A stretch of 64,000 nucleotides of DNA from Brachionus plicatilis (lineage: Eukaryota > Rotifera > Eurotatoria > Ploima > Brachionidae): the NCBI GenBank assembly GCA_010279815.1, contig QEOQ01000508.1:2418457-2482456 (forward strand), in the 5' to 3' direction. This document shows, one piece after another, positions 44,761 through 55,168 of this stretch. A program made the translations under genes and the position numbers. Under the pieces are notes generated by a model. The model did no database searches. It was not told the DNA's origin and saw only the letters and a list, made by a program, of their open reading frames with translations. How positions within the stretch are numbered: the stretch's first letter is position 1; the number at the start of each line of letters is the position of its first letter.

Positions 44761-45724
44761 ATTATTTCAAAGCAAGTAAACATTTTAAGGACTCTTAGTG
44801 GCATGAGACACTGGAGTCAAGTGTTCAGCTTGAAAATGAGTTGTTAAAAACTTTGATGGTTCAATTAGTATTTCATAATATTTTTTAGATAGCGATTCTT
44901 GAAAATTTTAGTTCTAGTTCAAAATTTAGATAAAATTTTTATTCTTAATTTTTAAATCCAATAAAAATAAAAAAACGTGAGCCAACAATTTCTTTCACAA
45001 GCTGTCAGTAAAAGCAGCTCTTTTTATTTCGAAAGGTAGATTTAAAAACAAAACAAAAATAAAGAAAGCAAAAATAAAAGAAATAAAGAACGAATCATAA
45101 ATAATTTCTTTGCCATAGTTTTTTTATTTTTTACGAATAAAAATTTGAAAATTATTTTAGTCTTTTCTTCGGCTTATTCAATTCAATTTAATCCATTCAT
45201 TTATTACTTTTAACATCTAATGACTTTTATATTTAACCTTAAATTTTGATTTTGACTCATATAGGAAATCACAGACTCTGTCAGGCCATGGCAGAGAGCA
45301 CTCTATACTTAACAGAGTAAACGACAACTCGAATCATCTTTTAGCAGCAGTATATTAGCAAAATAAACAAAAGTCAAACTTTTTAGGTATTTAATTTGTT
45401 AGAAAAATAAAGTTCAAGCTGGTTTAAAACCAAGATTAAAGATCATATAAATTTTTCTATTTCTAAATGCTGAAAATTTTTAGCTATTTATAAAATAATT
45501 AAAAAAAATATTTTTTTTCTGGATTTAGCGGGTCTTTGATTGCCAAAGAGCTATGCTTGGTCGACCACGTCTTTGGAAGCTTTGAAATATACATTAGCAA
45601 TTTCGAACACATATTTGAGTAATTTGGAAATAAATAAAATAATTGGCTAAATAAAAAATGTTATTTAAATCATAGTATATTTAATAAATTACAAAATAAA
45701 ATTAGAAGTATTGATTTTTTAAAT

Positions 45725-46345
45725 TTACATCAGCTTGTAGAATTTTAATATTGATTGAATGAATTTGTGAAAAAATTTGTTTTTTTTTTTAAATATTCAA
45801 GAGATTTTAATTTTAAAAAATAATTTAAATAAATTAGAAAAAAATATTTGAGCTTGTAGACTTTTAATATTGATTGATTGAATTTTGAATTTTTTATTTT
45901 TTTCAGAAATTTATAATTTAAAAATTTTTTAAATAAAAATTCAGCTTGTAGACTTTAAATGTTTATTAGATGGATTTAGAGAAGAAAAAAAATTCTCTAG
46001 TACACAGTCTAGAATAAATCAGCAAATATTCATTCTCGTTAAAAAATTTTTATAATTTTTTTTTTTTATTTTCAAGAGATTTTAATTCTAAAAAATAATT
46101 TCAGCTTTTAAACCTTTAATATTGATTGAATTAATTTTGAAAAAAAAATAATTTTTTTTGAATTTTCAAGAGATTACATTTTAAAAAATACTTTAAATAA
46201 ATTAGAAAAAAATATTTCAGTTTGTAGACTTTAAATTTTTATTATTTGGATTTGGGGAAGAAAAAAAATCTCTGACAGTTAACAGTTAACTGTCTAGAAT
46301 AAATCAGCAAATGTTAATTCTAGTTAAAGAATTTCAAGACTAGAA
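45725..46345. repeat. Degenerate tandem array, units of about 90-165 bp
   Basis: CAGCTTGTAGACTTTTAATA with TTGATTGA-type starts occur near 45731, 45853, 45943, 46105 and 46220. Two of the units also carry CTAGAATAAATCAGCAAAT followed by TTAATTCT/ATTCTCGTTAAA (46010 and 46290). Alternating long and short units suggest a higher-order repeat. Confidence 0.7.
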
Positions 46346-47280
46346 ATTAAGATAGTTGCTGTTGATTTAAATGTCAAGCCGTGTAAACGAGAATAAACAA
46401 GGTATCTAGCATTGCTGATGTGACTTTGGGTGGCTTAAACAAACATAAACAACGAATTGAGGTCATGGTTCCAAGCTAAGATGGATTAGAAACAGCAAGA
46501 GTGGAGAGCATTAATCAAAAGTAAACAGAATATTCAGCAAGATATGCAAGTTCGATCAATCAATTAAATCTATATTCAAAGGCTTTCTAGTTCTAAAAGT
46601 CTAAATTTCGGTCTAAGGGCTTCTTGATAGATTTTGTTGTTGTTGTTGTTGGCAAGAAGAAAAAAGGCAGAGCAATTAATTTAAAATTTACGGTGATTTA
46701 TTAAGTTGCCATAAGACAAATACATCTAAAGAGTTTAATTAAAAAAGAATTAGTCAGAATATGGCTGCAAGAAAGAGCAAAAATCGATTAATTTGTAATT
46801 CAATGATTAGACATTACGATCAATGCTGTAAAAACAATTAAACATATGCAAAAAATTCGATCGAATCTTAGCGGCGCCAACGCCGACTCGGATTAGTTTT
46901 CATGTTGTTTCTAAGAATCAGTTTGAAACTAAAAATGTGTTTCGCATTTAGCCATCGCCAAAACACGTCTTCTGTTTCGAATATTGCTCGCCAACACAGC
47001 TCCGAGTGCCTGCTATGCGTCTGAGACTTTTAGCAAGTGTTTGCTTAGGTGAAATTTATTCAGTTTAAAAAAATAGCTTGGAGACTTTGAAATGTTTTTT
47101 TAAGAAATTGAGACATTAAAGGATTATTAACCTTAGAAAGAATTTTGGCTAAGTGAATTATTGGATTTTGAGAACTGTTGACTTAAACGATGCCAACAGC
47201 AACTTTATTTGCATTTTTACTTGATCTAATTAAGTTTAATCGACATCGAAGATCTTCACTAGTCGAGTGGGTGAAAGGTC

Positions 47281-47300
47281 GACTCGATTCGAATCGAGTC
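47281..47300. repeat. Perfect 20-bp palindrome
   Basis: GACTCGATTCGAATCGAGTC. It could be a dimeric factor-binding site; nothing nearby decides. Confidence 0.85.
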
Positions 47301-47751
47301 AACCTAGTTTTTTCTTATCACTCTTAATTAATTCCGCTGCTTAATTAAATAACATGAAATTCTATAGTCTCTCTCTCTCTCTCAAGTCTCTGGAGCTGTT
47401 TTTTCATTAATGTTGAGCAACTATTTTGTTAACTTATCAATTCACTAACAAGCCAAAGTTGAACAATTCCCAAGCGAAATTCTTTTTTTTTTAATTGAAT
47501 CATTTTAATGAATTGTTTATCTATGGAGAGTTAAAATGCGAAACAACAACAACATGCTCAATGAGTATATTTTGTTGTTCAATCAAATTTTAATGTAATC
47601 AATAAATAAATTATTCATAAAATGAATCCTAGAAAATCCCTCATTTGTCACCACACTTTGTTTTTCTATTTCAATGCCTGTCAAAAATTGATAAAAATAT
47701 AAAGTTAATTTTTGTTCCGCGATGAAAAATTTCATCACCAAGTCTAAATAA

Positions 47752-48345
47752 TAAAAATAATAATAAGCTACGGCAAGCAAGCTTACGGAAGCGGTCAACT
47801 AGGAGATCGCCTTTGGTAGCACATTGCGCTATTAAAGGAAAATTACAGAAATAAGAGAACTGATAAAATTATGGAGGCAAATAGACATTATTGTCAAATT
47901 TGTTATACAATACATTATACAAATAAAAAGTAAAAAAATTGAGATGGAACTGAGAGGGCTATACTTTAAAAAAATCAAAATAAAATTTAAATAAAAATTA
48001 ACATGTGGTTAAACCTTGATGGCCGGTCATAAAAGCATCGTAGCGATTCTTGAATTGATTAACTAAGTCGGAGCTTGTGACCGCAGAGGTCAGGGCATTC
48101 CACTGATTGACAACCCTGTTCGTAAAGGAGTTGGCCCTCTGCATACACTTGGTTGTGCCCTGGCCGGACAGTCTCCTCGTGTGCCCCCTGATTCCTCTAG
48201 CCGGCCCGACTAGGGATAGTGAGCTGCTGAGGACCTGGGGATTCGCCCAGCTCACTTCGTTGATGCCATTTATAAGCTTGAACTGTTGGATCATTTCACC
48301 TCGTGCACGGCGCTCGTGAAGGGATGGCAAGTTTAGAATGGATAA
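47752..48345 (-). mobile_element. 5'-truncated LINE: ORF2 C-terminus, 3' UTR and (TTA)n tail
   Basis: The minus strand encodes LPSLHERRARGEMIQQFKLI, NGINEV, then RGHTRRL and FTNRVVNQWNALTSAVTSSD, LVNQFKNRYDAF before the stop at 47998-48000. This is the classic C-terminus of Jockey/CR1-like ORF2 (R-R-x-R-G-D/E-M-I and F-x-N-R-V-V-N-x-W-N-x-L). The 3' UTR continues to about 47752, ending GCTTGCTTGCCGTAGCTTAT and a TTA-repeat tail shared with 27330-27413 and 28585-28677. Confidence 0.8.
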
Positions 48346-48434
48346 TTTTTTTTTATCTTATTTTTATTTTTTATACGAAATTTTGTGTAATATTGACAAC
48401 AAAATATTTACTTCCATTAAAGAGACTAAGAGGA

Positions 48435-48485
48435 CTGAAAAGAAAGCATAATGCCATTCGGCTAAGTCCCTAGATGTTCCCAAAC
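48435..48485 (+). mobile_element. LINE 3'-end fragment
   Basis: CTGAAAAGAAAGCATAATGC, CATTCGGCTAAGTCCCTAGA match the 19141 LINE 3' end (CTGAAAAGAAGGCTCTGCCA). Confidence 0.55.
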
Positions 48486-51400
48486 TAATCTCAATGACAA
48501 AATTAAAAAATAAAAATATTGTTGAATAAAAAAATTTATTTTATTGAAAAATTTAAAATAAAGATAAAAAAATGAAAAAAAAAATTGCAGCATACTCTAA
48601 TTTCGCACAATTTTTAAATAAAAATCATAATAATTTGTTCCATGCTATCCAACAGAAAAATTGGGATGGTACTCATCTATTTTTCCAGTAAATTTTTGAC
48701 CGACGGCTTCAATCTGAGACAAGGGTTTTCATTTTATGCTTGTATGAATTACACTCGACAATACACCTTTCTACCGAAAATAAAATTTTTCAAAGACTCG
48801 TTAAGAAAAAAATAAAGTATGATTTTATTTTTGATTTGCATTGTAGAGGTGCTAGTAATGCAGACCTCTCTCCATTGACAGCAACTAGTGCCAGTATCTC
48901 GTAATGTCCAAAGAAAAAACAAGAATAACACACAAACACAATAAAATGAATAATTTCAAAAAATTTTATCTATTTCAAAAATAACCTCAAAATACCGTTC
49001 GATTTTTTCAATTTAAACCTTTAAACTATTAAAAAAAGATATTTTGAATTTTATTATGTTGTATTTTTTTATAATAAAACCATTTCTTTTTTGGGCTTAT
49101 TTTACTTAAAGTTGCAAAATTTTCTTTTTAAATTTAATGACTTTATATTTATTTTTTTTGTGATCGTTATTTTTGAAATAAATAAAAAAAATAATTTACT
49201 TAAAGAAAGAAATTAAAGATTTAATTTCTGTTATCTTTTTTGCTACTTTGCGTTTTTTTCATTTATTTTGTAGGGAATTTAAAAAACGCCTAAAAATTTA
49301 AATTTAACAAAGGCACTTGATAGCTTTTTAAATTATAATAATTTAAATTTTGTTTTTTTGTTGGCTTTTTTTTTTGGTTTAATTTTTAATATTCTCATTG
49401 TCTAAACCTTCATAAAATTTTTCAATTACATAAGGACTAACTAATGACTCTTTCGATGATGTTTCTAAATTCACGAGATCTATTAAAGGGTCAAAAAAAA
49501 TACAAAATTTTTTCAATTTTTACACTTTTTATAATTTTTTTTGAAAATTGTCTTAAAAAAATATAATACGAGAATTTACGTAAATTATTTTTGATTTTTT
49601 AAGTTAAGAAAAAAAGTTAGATATTAAAAAAATATGTATTTAATTAGTTAAATATCAAAATTAAAACCATTAAAATAATTTAGTTATTTTTACCAGACAA
49701 ACCAATAAAATAGAATAATAAAAATAATAAAAAATATGGAGACTGGTAGTCTCAATCCATTATCCAAATTTTTTAACTTAAATGTATTTTTTAAAATGCA
49801 ATTTGTTACAAATTTCTTATTACAATTTGAGCGAACTGGAATAAGCATCCTTTAAAACCGATTCTTCAAAAATAAAATTCTTATCAATAAATCAGTACTA
49901 TTGCAAATTCTTAAGTCAATCAGAGTGAATTTAACAAAAAGCCTGAATTTTCAATCTACTTTTCTTTGAAGTAAAAAAGTTTTTTATATATCGCATCAAA
50001 AAAATTTTGAATTTTAAAAATAAAAATAAATTTTTTAAATGACAAAACCATCTTTTTTAATTGACAAAAAATCTAATTTAAAAAATATGAAAATACTTAA
50101 TTTTTGCTAAAAATAGTTGCTAAAATATTTATTATTTATTTGTTTATCTGTGCTAAGGTAAAGCTCCTTCAGATTAAAAAAGGTAAAAAATTAATCGTGG
50201 GATTGTATAAATGGGAATACCAAATTTTATTTCGAGATTGAAATTATATTTTAATATTAAAATGGGATAATAACTTTATAAAAAACAAAAAAATTAAAAA
50301 TTTCGAAAACTTAATAAATTCTTAAAATTTTATAAAAAAACTAAATAAAAATAGTTAAATATTGATAAATATTAAGAAATTAAGTTGTGAAAATCTTTTC
50401 TTTAAATAAAAAATTAAAAATAAATCTTGATCTTTAAAATTCTTCATAGTCTTTCATATTCTCGACTGAGTACCATTTATTTCTCTAATGACACTTCTGG
50501 CCATGGACTAGGACATTTGGCAGCTCTGATTTAGGTACTTTATTTTTCCATTTGGCCAGCAAAGATTCAATTTGTTTCAGTTTCTGATGCTTTCTTAAGC
50601 AACATAACAGGGTACTAACTCCGTGGATTAAGTTTTTCGGCTGTTAGCTAAGTTTCCATCTTTAAACCAATATTACTTTCTTAAATTCTTTAAAGTAGCT
50701 CTTTGCCAGAGTTGGTCAAAATGGATAAAAGTCAAAGTCTGACTTAATCTTGGTGTTCTTATAGAACAAATACTTTCCCAAATTTTAATTTATTTTATTT
50801 AAAAAAAATTTTAATTTATTTGATTTTGATTTAAATTCGATAATCCCTTGCAGTAAAGAGAGCATTTTATTACTTGAAACATGAAAAACACTTTTAGACT
50901 AATTGAATAAATTGAAATTTAAATACATTTTTTGTATTTTTAATTTTTGAATAATTTTATAAAAAATGAAAAATACAATTGAGGTAATAAGTTAAAAAAA
51001 TATTTTTTCGTTCAAGGATGTAAGGTAATTTTAAAAAAATTCCATCATTTGTATTCATTAAACTATAAAATATAACGAAATAAATAATTTTAAAAAGCAA
51101 ATGTAAATATATTAAGAATTTGTTTAGAATTTATAAAGAATGTTTTTAAAATTTCTTCAAAAATTAATCTTTAATTTCTAATGGTCAGAAAATTAGTTTA
51201 CTAATGACTCTGAACCCAGAAAACACTTTTGAATTTACTAAAAAATTTCTCATCCATAAGATAATATTTAGAATGCCTACCATGTTGAGAGAGATTGACA
51301 AGTAAATTTCCTAAAGCTATAACAGCTACACAAAGCGCACGAAGCTGGCTTATTTTTTGAAAGAAAATTAAATTGGACAATTTTGAGTTTTTGTAAAATA

Positions 51401-51640
51401 AATAAAACTAGGTTCATAACAAATAAATTTTTTGGTGGATTTTTAAATTGTAAAATTAAAAAACTTATTAAAATATAAAAATTTTGTAAAAATATTTTTT
51501 AAATTTTTTAATTTTTATACATCATGATTTAAGGAAAGTATATTTCCAAATACATATATATTTCCATTCCAAATGCACCTTAAATGTTAACTGCGCTATA
51601 GCAGTCGTTTTTTTTTGTTTCGAAATTAAAACATTAAGCT
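48486..51640. other. AT-rich stretch, no gene supported
   Basis: A minus-strand run of about 38 codons ending at 50491 (LRKHQKLKQIESLLAKWKNK) looks coding-like but is isolated. CAGAGTTGGTCAAAATGG at 50709 is a solo end of the 21949 MITE family. Confidence 0.4.
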
Positions 51641-52140
51641 TCGCTATGAAACTTTAAGCTCTTTGTGTTTAACACATCTTCCGGGAGTTAGTTCCATCCA
51701 TTCCATTCACTACTCTATTTGTAAATAAGTGAAATCTTGGAAGACATATCTTTATTTATTCACGTGTTAGGCAATAACTGTTTCAACTCAATTCATAACT
51801 TCGACCAACGGATCTTGTATTTAGTCTGTAGTTGATTTTTTTATTAGAATTAATTTTTTATAATTGTAACCCTTGATCTCCTTGTTCTCAGATAAGTTAA
51901 TTTTAGCATTGACAAACGTTTTTGATTATTCATATCATGCAGTTCAAGAATCATCTTTGTTGCTCTTCTCTGAACTTTCTGAATCTCATTCATATCTTTT
52001 TCAATATAAGGACTACATGCATTGGCAGCATACTCTAGATCTGATCAATTGAAGGATTACATCGTTTCCTGGTTTTGAAATCAAAAACTGGCAGAGGCGA
52101 AGAGTCATCTGGGCAAAAAACTGATCTTTGGTTACTAAAA
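51640..52140 (-). mobile_element. Decayed LINE ORF2 C-terminal fragment
   Basis: The minus strand reads FFAQMTLRLCQFLISKPGND near 52110-52050. A frameshift follows, then LEYAANACSPYIEKDMNEIQ, KVQRRATKMILELHDMNNQK and RLSML, then stops, then FTNRVVNGMDGTNSRKMC near 51700. The order matches the ORF2 C-terminus, and multiple frameshifts make it dead. Confidence 0.75.
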
Positions 52141-52789
52141 TTTTAACATAAAGATGTTTGCTGATGAAATGACAATAAACCATTTAGATAAAGACTTGGA
52201 CAGTATTTTAATTAATCAAAAAGCAAAAAGCAATTTATGTCCAAATTAAATGAAAATGGTACCAAATGTGCTTTTTACAGAATTCAAAAAAATTAAGTAT
52301 TAACAAAGTTATGGTCTTTTTGCTTAATTAATTTTTCATCAATCATTAAAGGTTTTAATAAATGGTGTTCTTATAACAAGATAGATATTAATTTTTCCAA
52401 AACATTTTTAAAGATTATTATTCGAAAAAAAAGACTACATTTTTTTTAAGATTGATATTTGTAGAAATGATTTACAAATGGTATATGAAATAAGTCTCTT
52501 GAGTTTTAAGATCGATCAAAATCTAAATTTTTCAAAACTTCCCTGCAAAATTATAACAGTTTTTTTATGTCGTATTTTAAATATTTTTCAATATTTAAAT
52601 TTTTTAAATTTTGATTTGAAGTTAATTACCACAATGAAATTAGCAACGTTCTAGAAAACTTACATTTGGCTTTCATTCTTTTCAGCATAGAATTCATTAT
52701 TTTGCCAATAAAGAAATATTTTTCCTTGAAGCGCTTGAAAGTTTAAGTATGAAATCAAATCAATTTTTAAGCTATTGACAATAGATGTA

Positions 52790-53660
52790 GTAACATTCTT
52801 TTTATACTTTTTGTACTTTTTTTTTTAAGTCAAAGTCAAAGTCAGTTTCTACCCAAAAAAGGATGTACTTTTTGTACTTTTTTATTTAAGTTAAAGTAAA
52901 AGTTAGGTTCTACCCAAAAAAAGATGTACTTTTTGTACTTTTTTTTTTAAAGTCAAAGTCAAAGTTAGGTTCTACCCAAAAAAGGATGTACTTTTTGTGC
53001 TTTTTATTTTAAGTCAAAGTCAAAGTTAGTTTCTACCCAAAAAAGGATGCACTTTTTGTACTTTTTTTTTTTAAGTCAAAGTCAAAGTTAGTTTCTACTT
53101 TTTAAAATTTATATTTAGCCTTGGTTTAAATAGATATCCTTTTTTAAATTTCTTGGTATAGAAAAGACGTAATTTTTATTCTATTGTATCTTTCCCTATA
53201 TTCAAAAAACCCGAATTCCCTAAAGCTCTTTTATTTTTATTTTGTTAAAACGAAAATAACCCTTTAATTAACCCTAATTTGACAAAGCTCTTGACGTCTT
53301 ACGACGTCAATCGCTCAGACAAAATATGGTTAATTAAAGGGTTATTTTCCTTTAACTAAGCTAAAGTTGAGAGAACGTCCTTTAAAGACTAAAGCTAAAA
53401 TAAAATTTTTAAAAAGTACAAAAAGAACATTCTTTTTTGGGTAGAAACTAACTTTGACTTTGACTTAAAAAAAAAGCACAAAAAGTACATCCTTTTTTGG
53501 GTAGAAACTAACTTTGACTTTGACTTAAAAAAAAAGCACAAAAAGTACATCCTTTTTTGGGTAGAAACTAACTTTGACTTAATATAAAAAGTACAAAAAG
53601 TACGTCCTTTATGGTGTTTTATTGTCAAATAGTACAAACAGTACATTCTTTTTTTTAAGA
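52790..53660. mobile_element. Foldback-like element: inverted arms built of about 61-bp tandem repeats
   Basis: The left arm (52800-53100) has four to five direct copies of a unit containing AAGTCAAAGTCAAAGTTAGT, TTCTACCCAAAAAAGGATGT, ACTTTTTGTACTT. The right arm (53395-53610) has about four copies of the same unit inverted. The middle (53222-53390) carries a second inverted pair, AATAACCCTTTAATTAACC against GGTTAATTAAAGGGTTATT. It also has the GC-richer hairpin GACGTCTTACGACGTC at its centre. The structure matches foldback (FB) transposons. No transposase is seen. Confidence 0.8.
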
Positions 53661-53782
53661 CTCTTTATGGTTTTTAAGTTTTTAAGGGATAAAAAGTTTT
53701 TAAAAGGATTCTTTTTTTTTATTGTCAATAGATGCAATTTTTTGAATAAAAAAAATTTTTATTCAAAAAATACATTATTTTT

Positions 53783-54051
53783 AAACTTACATTATTTTTT
53801 GTAAGCTTACGTAAACTTACGTGAATATTAATTGGTAAGAACATGTAACTTTACGTAAAATTACGTAAGCTTACATTAAAAAACGTAAGTTTTAGTAAAA
53901 TTATTCCGAAATGCTTACGGCCAAAAAAAATTAGGTTTTTGGTAAGAAAAATGTAAAAATTGACGAAACGTAATTTTATGTAAAATTACATGTTCTTACC
54001 AGCTTATATTCACGTAAGTTTACGTAAGCTTACAAAAAATAATGTAAGTTT
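53783..54051. mobile_element. Palindromic MITE with ACGTAA words
   Basis: AAACTTACATTATTTTTTGT, AAGCTTACGTAAACTTACGT at the left is mirrored at 53999-54051. GGTAAGAACATGTAA is likewise mirrored. It may extend to AGCACTGTA at 54086, which recalls the end of the 26393 element. Confidence 0.7.
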
Positions 54052-54309
54052 ACTTAATTTTACAAATTCTGGACCTTTTATAAAAGCACTGTAGGAAAAA
54101 TAACCAATAGGAAAAATTCAGGCATAAATTACGCAATATTAAAATAATTAATAAAAATCAAAATTACCAAAAGCATATTAACATGGTTCAAATGGTAACA
54201 GTTTATTTTTGAAATAAAAAAGTAATACTCAGTAGGAATATGAGAAGTAAAATGAGAATTTTTTAATGCAATGTTATATGGGTAGCTGAGGAACTTTAGT
54301 AAGATCCGA

Positions 54310-54450
54310 TGACTTTGACTTTGATACGATTGTTTCAACATCTCCAAGATTGAGTGCCGTCTTTTTTTGGTTTTCTTAATTTTTGATATAGATGGTTATC
54401 ATAATAAAGGATCAATATCCACCTTTATTGGAGGAAACCAATTCAAGTTA
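54310..54450 (-). pseudogene. Remnant of a FLYWCH zinc finger
   Basis: The minus strand gives LVSSNKGGY, a one-base shift, then LYYDNHLYQKLRKPKKDGTQ, SWRC and TGA. The pattern S-x-K-G-G, L-x-Y-x-x-x-x-Y, W-R-C is the first half of FLYWCH zinc fingers, which often accompany Mutator-like transposases. It is isolated and broken. Confidence 0.5.
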
Positions 54451-54780
54451 ATGGCTCATTTTCAGTTTTCAATTTTATTTTTAAGGAGATAAGACTATTT
54501 TCAAATTTTTATATTACTCAATGACAGTCAAGCCAAAAGTAACTTAAAGTAAAGGTTCTCAGAAGTGGTGAAAATTTTAGTGCCAGAGAAATTTTAAAGC
54601 AAAGGTGCAAACAATTAATTTTAATCAAGAATTAATTATTTTATTTTATGTTGATTTACTGTTTAATGACAACATTTTCACACATCAGCTTAAATAAATA
54701 AATTTCTTAACTCCTCCTTAAATTTTCGGTAATTAAAAGAATTTTTTTTCGTATTTTATCTTTTTTTATTTTTTAACTTA

Positions 54781-54840
54781 TTCTGAAGAATTTTAGCTCG
54801 GTACAGAAAACAAATAAAAAATAAAATACTTTTAACTTTT
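54781..54840 (+). mobile_element. LINE 3' end matching 18016-18060
   Basis: TTCTGAAGAATTTTAGCTCG, GTACAG and an AAATAAAAAATAAAA tail repeat the end of the LINE fragment at 17535-18060. It lies 330 bases upstream of the eIF1A-ORF1 gene, on the same strand. Confidence 0.6.
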
Positions 54841-55168
54841 ATTTTAAATAATTATGAATTAAATATAAATTTTTCTGATAAAAATTTTTCCTATATTCAA
54901 AAATTTCATTTCATTTGATTATCAAGTTTTGCCTCAAAATAAGATAAGTAGGTAAAGTAACTGTTTTTATACATTTATAAAGGCAACTTTCTTCAAATTA
55001 TTCTGCAATAAATTAATATTTTATTTTTTTTTATTTATTTCATTTTGCGCCAATTCTGGCGATGTATTAAAATTAAATAAAAAAAAGTAAAAATGTAAAA
55101 AGTAAAATCTAAGACAGAATAAAATTAATATATTTAAATAATTTAAATTATTCATTTATTCATTTAGA

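Larger units (their letters stand above)
42851..47751. other. Gene-poor stretch with tandem repeats
   Basis: No gene is supported. It contains the arrays at 42975-43115 and 45725-46345, a hairpin GAAAGCCTCGGCTTTC near 43691, a GC-richer segment at 44690-44760 and another at 46860-47040, and a perfect palindrome at 47281-47300. Confidence 0.45.

Noticed and set aside
52800..53100. Regularly spaced repeats that could suggest a CRISPR array
   Set aside because: Units are contiguous without unique spacers, the genome is eukaryotic, and an inverted copy follows.
53395..53646. 83-residue frame with internal repeats, resembling a repeat protein
   Set aside because: It is the translation of the tandem 61-bp units in the right arm of the foldback element.
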